Part shown: one piece after another, positions 7,593 to 14,000 of the stretch
How positions within the stretch are numbered: the first letter of the stretch is position 1
Layout: each line of letters begins with the position of its first letter
DNA from: a virus
Strand: one strand, 5' to 3'
DNA length: 22,988 nucleotides
Virus record (IMG/VR): IMGVR_UViG_3300043419_001150
Span: 1 to 22,988 of that record
Translations under genes and position numbers: made by a program
The notes under the pieces: generated by a model
Database searches by the model: none
What the model was told of the DNA's origin: nothing
Seen by the model: the letters and a program-made list of their open reading frames with translations, nothing else

Positions 7593-8586
7593 AGTCTGGC
7601 TCTTGATATTTGGTTGGTACTTCTTCTGATAAATCAAAATCAGCGGCGCCCAAAGTATCTACCCAGTATTGTGAACAATCTTTTTTGTATTGGTCGATAG
7701 CTTCTTTAGAATCCAAGATAAATCCGTGTGGTGTTGCGATAATTCTACCATCACCATAACCCAAACCATTTACGTGGTTTTTCATCACACTGATTTTAGT
7801 TCTTGTTGCAAATTTAACTTTTCTACCATTTTTGGTTGCGTCAATTTTAGTCGTACCAGCGTTTTTCTGATTACCGAATAAGAAAATGATCGTAGAGTTC
7901 AACCAGAAGGCGTCACCACCCTTAGCTTTGATCCTAGGCTGTCCCATTGGGCTATCTGGTAACTCAACCCATGGTTGATTAATAACCACCATAGTATTGG
8001 TGTATTCTGACGTATCCTTTCTTGTACTGTTGATTCGTTGGTTAATACCCATACCAATCTTTTCAGCCAATACACCAGCGGTGTGTTGTTTACCACCTTT
8101 ACCGTCAAATGTCATTTTACAAGGAACAGAACCAACAGAATCCCAGAAGAAAACCAAATCAAACGGGATTTCACCTTTTGCTTGATCATCTAATAGTTTG
8201 TTGATGTAATCGGTAATTTGTTCAATGTAAAAGAAATCGTCACGGTAAAAGAATCGGCCAACCCATTCACCTGTTGCGGGATCTTGGTCGCAATCCAAAC
8301 CCATTAATTTTGCGTGGCTAAAATCCCACTTTTTCTCGGTAACCAGGAATACTGGGATCATACCTTGTTTTTGTGCTGAAATAGCTGCTAAAATTAAAGC
8401 AGTTGTTTTACCAGTATCTGAGTGACCTAGTAACATGTTAATGTGTCCAACAGCTGGACCTGGGATACCAGTCATTTCCAAAAAAGCGGGTCCGCAATTT
8501 AGGAATGTATCTGGTTTGTAAGTTGTAGAGGAACTGTATTTATTCCTCATGTCATCGAATGAAAATTCTTTCTTTTTAACTGGCAT
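7582..8586 (-). CDS. uvsX: UvsX/RecA-like recombinase
   Basis: This RecA-family ATPase should form filaments on single-stranded DNA and drive strand exchange for recombination-dependent replication and repair. Of 334 aa, residues 45-66 hold the Walker A loop (GHSDTGKTT, G54 to T62, K60). E84 follows at the end of strand LVTEKKWDF and is the likely catalytic glutamate. The Walker B strand is DLVFFWDSVGS (D149). The segment VINQPW (201-206) corresponds to the RecA Asn-Gln sensor region at the start of DNA loop L2, and the glycine-rich RIKAKGGDAFW follows. The length is shorter than T4 UvsX (about 390 aa), mainly at the N-terminus. The C-terminus is acidic (EPDYED), as in RecA and UvsX tails. 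It lies 87 bp downstream of the SSB gene across a hairpin and overlaps the nuclease start. Confidence 0.9.
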   Translation of the reverse strand: MPVKKKEFSFDDMRNKYSSSTTYKPDTFLNCGPAFLEMTGIPGPAVGHINMLLGHSDTGKTTALILAAISAQKQGMIPVFLVTEKKWDFSHAKLMGLDCDQDPATGEWVGRFFYRDDFFYIEQITDYINKLLDDQAKGEIPFDLVFFWDSVGSVPCKMTFDGKGGKQHTAGVLAEKIGMGINQRINSTRKDTSEYTNTMVVINQPWVELPDSPMGQPRIKAKGGDAFWLNSTIIFLFGNQKNAGTTKIDATKNGRKVKFATRTKISVMKNHVNGLGYGDGRIIATPHGFILDSKEAIDQYKKDCSQYWVDTLGAADFDLSEEVPTKYQEPDYED

Positions 8587-8604
8587 GATATATTTTTTAG
8601 GTGT

Positions 8605-8659
8605 AAAAAAAGCATGGACACATACTTGGACATAATGCCCTAGTTAATATCCATGCTTT
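8605..8659 (-). terminator. Hairpin with 10-bp stem and T-run between ssb and uvsX
   Basis: On the minus strand AAAGCATGGA (8659-8650) pairs perfectly with TCCATGCTTT (8618-8609), and the second arm runs straight into TTTT (8608-8605), giving a seven-T tail. The loop is unusually long (31 nt) and could form a small inner stem (ACT/AGT and GG/CC). It lies 14 bp after the SSB stop and ends 18 bp before the recombinase start. It would terminate or attenuate ssb transcripts, or act as a 3' stabilising structure, with partial read-through into uvsX. Confidence 0.62.
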
Positions 8660-8673
8660 AATATTATTTTTTC

Positions 8674-9612
8674 TTAGAACGGTAAATCGTCAATCTTCAA
8701 CTTAGCGTTTGGTACCTCTTCATCTGTTGGTCCTTCTGTCATAACAGAATCATCATCTTCTTCAGACATGGCAACTGGTGCGTCATATACCGCTTTAGGT
8801 GCTGGTGTTGGTGTGTATGTACTAACACCATCTTCCACCTTAGCGATGAAACATTTTTGTTCAGCATCCCAGATTGGTTCGCTACCCTCAGCAACGATAT
8901 TCAAATACTCAACAGATTTTTTCTTGAACACATCTGTCCAAGCCATTGGGTCACCCAACCACTCTACCGCTTGGTTTTCATCATCAGAAAGTTTAGACTC
9001 TCTATCGGGGATGATAGAAGCAACTTTTGTAAAACCAACTTTTGAGTCTTTTGATTTATCTCTGATCATAGAGATTGTAAGGTCGAAACCTTCGAATGGG
9101 TTCCAGAACGCCCCGTACTTTTTAACAAGCGGTGCGATTTTATCCATAATCCCTGAACCGTCTTGTACAGCTGGGAATCTCCAGAATTTAACACCTTCAT
9201 GCTCCTTACCGCGTTCAATAACACGAACGATAAAGAATTGTCGTGATTTGTATTGGATGGCCAATTTTCTTTCTTCTTTGTCTTCACTCTTCATTAAGAA
9301 TTTGTACATCTCATTTAAAGGTGATGCTTCGCCATCTTGTGATGGGTCATAAAGTTTTGTCCATCTCTTTCCAATTTTTAAGTTGTGGAAATAACCAACT
9401 TTGTACCATTTTGTCGGATCGTCTTGGTTAGGAAGAATCCTAACTGATTTCTCACCGCTTTGCGCACCCTCATCAAGTGCAATTGTAAAATACTTTGTCA
9501 AGTCGACAGAACTAGATTGGGTAGTCTGTGTTGTTTTCGACTTTGCTTTTTCATAGTCGGCCAGTGTGTCTGTTGCGGCCTTGGACCAATCGATTTTCTT
9601 GTAGTCAATCAT
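8674..9612 (-). CDS. 32: Single-stranded DNA-binding protein, T4 gp32-like, with bacterial-SSB-type C-terminal tip
   Basis: The protein coats single-stranded DNA and coordinates helicase, recombinase and polymerase. It has 312 aa against 301 for T4 gp32. Residues 1-35 form a polar N-terminal arm. Residues about 37-245 match the gp32 OB core, seen in the strands KSRQFFIVRVIERG and EGVKFWRFP, the helix GIMDKIAPLVKKYG and NPFEGFDLTI (171-180; T4 gp32 has a similar Trp-Glu-Gly segment). After a Pro/Thr-rich linker (265-280) comes an acidic tail (EEDDD, TDEEV). The last residues, KLKIDDLPF, match the tip of cellular SSB proteins rather than gp32. The zinc-binding cysteines of T4 gp32 are absent; the only cysteine is C254. 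The gene has its own promoter (9636-9666) and is followed by a hairpin, as expected for an abundant protein. Confidence 0.88.
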   Translation of the reverse strand: MIDYKKIDWSKAATDTLADYEKAKSKTTQTTQSSSVDLTKYFTIALDEGAQSGEKSVRILPNQDDPTKWYKVGYFHNLKIGKRWTKLYDPSQDGEASPLNEMYKFLMKSEDKEERKLAIQYKSRQFFIVRVIERGKEHEGVKFWRFPAVQDGSGIMDKIAPLVKKYGAFWNPFEGFDLTISMIRDKSKDSKVGFTKVASIIPDRESKLSDDENQAVEWLGDPMAWTDVFKKKSVEYLNIVAEGSEPIWDAEQKCFIAKVEDGVSTYTPTPAPKAVYDAPVAMSEEDDDSVMTEGPTDEEVPNAKLKIDDLPF

Positions 9613-9635
9613 AATAATTTATTTTTGTTATGGTA

Positions 9636-9666
9636 CAAAAGTAGGTACAATTACCCGAAAAGTCAA
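9636..9666 (-). promoter_or_regulatory. Promoter for the SSB gene, Bacteroidota type
   Basis: The minus strand has TTG (9666-9664, within TTGACT), a 20-nt spacer and TACTTTTG (9643-9636), an exact fit to TAnnTTTG at the Bacteroidota -33/-7 spacing. Transcription would begin near 9630, giving a leader of roughly 18 nt before the ATG at 9612. It lies just downstream of the terminator at 9697-9718, where a new transcript must begin. This is pattern matching only. Confidence 0.6.
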
Positions 9667-9696
9667 TACCCCAACAAAATATTTTTTCCCACAAAC

Positions 9697-9718
9697 AAAA
9701 AAACCCCTTTAGGGGTTT
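9697..9718 (-). terminator. Rho-independent terminator before the SSB gene
   Basis: On the minus strand AAACCCC, a 4-nt loop (TAAA) and GGGGTTT are followed by TTTT, a compact 7-bp hairpin with a seven-T tail. It lies 23 bp after the stop of the 101-aa gene and separates the structural/unknown transcript from the SSB promoter. The opposite strand lacks a clean T-run, so it is directional. Confidence 0.85.
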
Positions 9719-9741
9719 CTTGTGAAATATTTTTTAGTTGG

Positions 9742-10047
9742 TTAGAATACTGTCTTATATCTCTTAATACCATAGACTAATAAACCTTTTGTAACAGGGG
9801 TTGGTTCGGAGTCAGATTGGTTAACAGCTGTTATTTCTAAGTTATCAATTGGGCATTCAATAAGCCCCATCATTGACAATGTTATATCTGGCACACCATT
9901 TAATGTGATAACAATGGTATCGTTGGTGTTACCTAATGTTAAAAAAGAGTGATATTTTATCGTATAATCGTTTGTTTCAACAAAAGTTAAAGCTGGATCA
10001 CCTAACTCTAATTTAACCATTACTAATTCTTGTAAATTGTTATTCAT
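9742..10047 (-). CDS. Uncharacterised 101-aa protein
   Basis: I do not recognise this family. The product is predicted to be mostly beta strands with alternating hydrophobic residues (KYHSFLTLG, DTIVITLNGV, DITLSMMGL, NLEITAVNQ). It ends in a basic-aromatic tail (GIKRYKTVF) and has no signal peptide, membrane segment or catalytic motif. The ATG at 10047 lies 1 bp after the stop of the 249-aa gene (TAATATG), so the two are probably translationally coupled, and a strong terminator follows. The context, last of three small genes behind the giant hub gene, suggests a minor virion or assembly protein, but nothing in the sequence proves this. Confidence 0.72.
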   Translation of the reverse strand: MNNNLQELVMVKLELGDPALTFVETNDYTIKYHSFLTLGNTNDTIVITLNGVPDITLSMMGLIECPIDNLEITAVNQSDSEPTPVTKGLLVYGIKRYKTVF

Positions 10048-10048
10048 A

Positions 10049-10798
10049 TTAATAGTTACTTACTGGTTTATCGTTATTATTTGTTTTATAAAAACTGTTT
10101 TTGATATCCATCTCATTATAGTTATTCATTAAACTATCGATCATAGACATCTTATCTGGTCTTTTTTCTAAATCTGTTTGAGTTTTTGTTGAATTACCAC
10201 TCATATACTCATCCTGTGTAACACTAAATGGGTATGAATCCTTAGCTAAAACTTTTCTTCTTTCTTCCTCAGTTGGTGGTCTCATTAACTCAACCTGTTT
10301 GGTTAACGCATCCATTTGTTGTACTAAAGAATCCATTTTCTGTAGATTTTGTTCAACGCTATTAACCTTGTTAATTATAGCCTCAATCTTTTCGGATGAG
10401 CTAGCGATTTTTTGGACGATGTCATCAGCTTTTGCCGCCATTTCTTTTGTTGAGTTTACCAAGTCAGTAACATCAACCTCAACATCACCATCTTCAGCTT
10501 GTGTATCCAAACCATCAATAGCCGTATCGTCAGCTGGGACTTCCTCACCCCCCATATCATCTACAGGAGCGGCTTCTTCACCGCCAGTTGTATCAACACC
10601 AGCATCTACAGGGGCAGCTTCTTCACCACCAGTTGTATCAACACCAGCATCAACTGGAGCTTCCTCTGGAGCAACCTCATCCTCTTCAGCTTCATAAAAT
10701 TTATAATGATGCCCTTCGCTCAATCTATCTTGATAGGACATGATTTTGTTAAACCTTTTTATCTCTTCGGATAAAATTTTATCTAATTTGTTGCTCAT
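10049..10798 (-). CDS. Acidic repeat and coiled-coil protein, unknown function (249 aa)
   Basis: I do not recognise the family. Three regions are visible. Residues 1-36 form a charged helix (MSNKLDKILSEEIKRFNKI). Residues 37-108 are a very acidic, Ala/Pro/Gly-rich disordered stretch with two perfect 15-residue repeats (DAGVDTTGGEEAAPV at 50-64 and 65-79) and partial copies on either side. Residues 109-172 show heptad-like spacing (KIEAIINKVNSVEQNLQKM, then VQQMDALTKQVELM), a likely coiled coil. The C-terminal part has a conserved-looking EEERRKVLAKDSYPF motif and an Asn-rich end. The coiled coil implies oligomerisation, and the acidic linker would be a flexible spacer or DNA mimic. Its ATG overlaps the stop of the upstream small gene by 4 bp (ATGA) and it is coupled to the 101-aa gene. 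A structural/assembly role is inferred from context only. Confidence 0.78.
   Translation of the reverse strand: MSNKLDKILSEEIKRFNKIMSYQDRLSEGHHYKFYEAEEDEVAPEEAPVDAGVDTTGGEEAAPVDAGVDTTGGEEAAPVDDMGGEEVPADDTAIDGLDTQAEDGDVEVDVTDLVNSTKEMAAKADDIVQKIASSSEKIEAIINKVNSVEQNLQKMDSLVQQMDALTKQVELMRPPTEEERRKVLAKDSYPFSVTQDEYMSGNSTKTQTDLEKRPDKMSMIDSLMNNYNEMDIKNSFYKTNNNDKPVSNY
10560..10649. repeat. Two tandem 45-bp in-frame repeats
   Basis: The copies at 10560-10604 and 10605-10649 differ at only three bases, all synonymous in the coding frame. Each encodes 15 residues of the acidic linker of the 249-aa protein. A degenerate partial copy flanks each side. The period is a multiple of three, so copy-number change would alter linker length without breaking the frame. 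Confidence 0.9.
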
Positions 10799-11019
10799 CT
10801 TAAAAATGTTTTCGTTGAATGGCTTATTGGTGATTCTTCTCTTAATAATTCTCTACCGTCCTCTAGGACTAATTTTTTTTCTATTAGAGTTCTTTCAATC
10901 AAACCGTCTTTTGTTTTTACATAACAAACCCCGTTTAGATCACAAACTTCTTCCCCTAGTTGAGCATCTTCAATTCTTTTACCCAAGAATTTATCTAAAT
11001 TGCTTCCAATATTGTTCAT
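10795..11019 (-). CDS. Uncharacterised 74-aa protein
   Basis: I do not recognise this small protein. The frame opens upstream at a TTG (11067), but the ATG at 11019 (MNNIGSNLDKFLGKRIED) is the better start. It follows an A-rich leader like those of neighbouring genes, and the 16 upstream codons overlap a likely promoter. The product is charged, with a short helix at the N-terminus, a two-cysteine hairpin (VCDLNGVCYVKTKDG, residues 25-39) and further beta-like segments (RTLIEKKLVLEDGREL). The hairpin might be a disulfide or a minor metal site, which is speculative. The TGA stop overlaps the ATG of the 249-aa gene (ATGA), so translation is coupled. It begins a new transcription unit 69 bp after the giant hub gene. 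Confidence 0.7.
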   Translation of the reverse strand: MNNIGSNLDKFLGKRIEDAQLGEEVCDLNGVCYVKTKDGLIERTLIEKKLVLEDGRELLREESPISHSTKTFLR

Positions 11020-11031
11020 AATTGTTATTTT

Positions 11032-11067
11032 CTTATAAATATCTGATTTTTTAATAAAAGTTGTCAA
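11032..11067 (-). promoter_or_regulatory. Candidate promoter for the three-gene unit 11019-9742
   Basis: The minus strand shows TTGACA (11067-11062), an 18-nt spacer and GATATT (11043-11038), inside the shared element GATATTTATAAG (11043-11032). The spacing fits a sigma70-like -35/-10 pair, although the -10 box is imperfect and there is no TAnnTTTG. The 69-bp gap after the hub gene is where a promoter would be expected. No terminator hairpin was found in this gap. Confidence 0.4.
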
Positions 11068-11088
11068 TAGCTCTTATATCTGTAAATA

Positions 11089-14000
11089 TTAACCCATTGC
11101 TTCTAATACTTGCTGAGAATATCCTGTCCTTTCAGATACTTTTGCATCAGATTGGTCTTTTGGTCTTTCCCATTCTTTCATAATCCACTCAGTTGCTGAC
11201 CTAACAGTTGTCTTAGTTTTTAATTTAGTTAAAACACCTTTATATGAATCTTTAAACTCTTTGACAAGGAATCCATAGTTAATCTCATCTGTTAAATTCT
11301 TTTGCGTGTAGTCAACACCCATCGACTTAGCATAGTCAGCTAAGTTTTGTTGTCTGTTTGATGATGTCCATTGCGCGTATCCATATCCAGTTGACCCATT
11401 AATTCTTAATTTACCAACTTTTACACCACCACCTTGTATCCTATCTGGTATAAGACCACTTTCGGCTATTAAGTTGCCGACAATACCAGCAGCTTGTACG
11501 TTTGTTAAACCTAAATCACTCATTAATTTTTTAGCTATGCCAGCACCCTTTTTAGCTTTTTCGGCCGATGTTAGAGCGGTTCCTTTGGTAAATGAGTTAT
11601 CATTAACAGTAGGTATTACTTGCCCAGTAAGATATGGTTCTGGGTCGGTTAATAAAGCTTGATTGGCTGAGCTGAAATAATTACTATTATCTAAACTAAT
11701 AGCGTTTTTCAAAATCTCGAAGTGTAAGTGCGGTTGACCTGGTGACCCTTCATCACCAGATTTGGCGATTAACTGGCCAGACTTTACAGTATCCCCAGCT
11801 GATACCAATCTTTCTCTTACGTGACCATATAACGTTGATAATCCATTGTTTGGGTGTGATATTATTATCGCATAACCATAACCACTTTGCGCTTGGCTTG
11901 ATACAACAACACCATCCAATACGGAGTAAACATTAGTACCAAGAGCCGCCCTTAAATCGTTACCCTCATGTTGTCTACCATTTCTAGGTCCAAAAGGTGA
12001 TGTCACTACGATATTATCCAATGGGTTTGACCACCCCGCCACTAGACTATTACCGTTACCCTGTGTTGCTGCCTTATATACGTTCTTGGTTTGCTCATCA
12101 CCAAAATTCTTTATTACATGTATTGGTAGTGTGTCACCAGTTGCGCCAGTGTCTTGCGGTAACTCGGTTGAGTTGATATAGCCGTGTAAAGTTAATTTTA
12201 ACGTATCGGTTTCAAACTTTTCCGTGTCCTTACATATTTTAAAGAATGAATATCTTTTACTTTTACCATAGGCACCAGCCACATATACAACCAACTCATC
12301 GCTACCATCATAACCAGTTGGTTTAAACTTAGAGGAAAAAGCTTTTTCAAATTTAAAACTACCATCAGTTAGTGTACCCAATGCTCTTGGTGTACTCGTG
12401 TTGGCCACTGTTGTTTGATTAGCAAATTGAGGTAAATTCGAAAATAATTGAGCTGCGAAGTTTGTTGTTTGTGTCTGTTGTGTTGGTAACACTGGTGAAT
12501 TGGGGAATTTAAACGAAGTGTTAACTTTACCAACAGTAGGTGGTTTATATAAAACTGGTGGTGCCACATACGTAGCATCGGTAGCATTTGCCGCTTGAAT
12601 AGCACTTTGTGATTGTTGTTGTAATGATGCTTGGTTAACTAATAAAGATGGTGCGTTTGTCGCCGCCGATGTATCAAAAAGATTAACCAATTCATACGTT
12701 GATAAGCCGTTAAATGTTTGGTAGTTACTTTCAGTCGTATCACTAACCCAATAGTTAACCCTAGTTATAATAGTAAGGTTTGATTGATCCACATCAGCTG
12801 GGAAGGTTATCTTAGGTAGGGTCGCGTCATTAGTTATGGCCTTGTCACTACTATTTGTAATTAAAATTGTTTTTGGGTTATATTTTTCATCTTCAGTTAG
12901 GGTTAAATATGTTAATAATTCACCTGGTTTTCCATTAAATTCTGATATTTTAACTAACACAGACTGATAGCCATCCCCACTAGTCGTTGGGTAGTTATCT
13001 AATAAACTACTAAGTGATAGAATGGGATCAACATCATAACCTAATTTGTGATATAAATCGTAAACAACTATATCGATAAAATAAGATGATGTGATTCCTA
13101 TATCCCAATCGCCTTCTGATAAAACACTAGCATTGTTATGTAAATAAGACACCAAAGTCTTAATTAATACCGTATCTGATGAATCACCACCAGTCATTAA
13201 TTTTAGGTAAGATGCAATAACCCATAAACCGTTATATGTAACATATTTATCGCTATCAGTACCTTTTTGGTATAAAAGACCATATTTTGTCTGACTTGTA
13301 CTACCGTCAACACCAGTAAAGGCTCTATCAATATATATCTGACCAGACGTTGGTATCGGTGTTGTGTCATTTCTATCAAGATAACCTTGTTGCGCCGAGA
13401 GTTCATTAGCTCTTTTAAGGAAAGCTTTAATGATTGCAACGTTTGGTGTTGGTTTTCTAGCGATTGGTTGTCTAACACCTTTAAAAGTTGTTGACATATT
13501 ATTCGGGGTTATCTTATGACTAACGTTCGTAATCCAATATGTACCGTAAAACAATGGTACGTTTCTTAAATAGAAGTAGGATAACGGTTGTATCGTTGCG
13601 TTACCAAGACTTGTAACGGTACAAGAATACGACCTATTTTCCATCGCACTAAAAAGTTTACCTGTTGATAGGATTGGTTGGTCTGTTTGTACAAGTCCCA
13701 CCTGGGCTTTTATACTTTCTTCAGTATTCGCAAACTCATCCGTTGATAATTGGATACTTTCAAACATGTTTTGGTTTTGGTTAGCGAAATCAACTATAAA
13801 CGATGAAACGTTTGAATTTCTAACATCCGATGGCGCATCCTCGTTAAGTATTCTACCATTACCATCAACATCCAACTTATTAGGATCTATATCTAAACAA
13901 AAAGTGTTACTTAAGTCAAAATTACTATTTGCCGAATTTTTTCTTTTGTTACCAGCATTAATGTTTGATGTTAGTGACCCAAATTGGAAAATAAAAGCTG

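Noticed and set aside
7593-7637. Upstream ATG for the flap nuclease, overlapping uvsX by 56 bp
   Set aside because: The 15 extra residues lack family similarity, and the ATG at 7592 overlaps uvsX by only 11 bp.
8768-9352. Plus-strand open frame of 194 codons opposite the SSB gene
   Set aside because: It is the mirror of a strongly supported gp32-like gene, rich in Ser/Leu/Phe as expected of an antisense frame, with no recognisable motif and no leader.
8587-9741. tRNA or small-RNA gene in the intergenic gaps around ssb
   Set aside because: Only hairpin-plus-T-run structures and a promoter are visible; no cloverleaf or conserved tRNA loop sequence was found.
10299-10697. Plus-strand Ser/Thr-rich open frame of 132 codons
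   Set aside because: Its repeats are simply the reverse reading of the acidic repeat linker on the minus strand.
11020-11067. TTG-initiated extension of the small gene (16 extra codons)
   Set aside because: An ATG at 11019 with a typical A-rich leader is available, and the extension overlaps a likely promoter.
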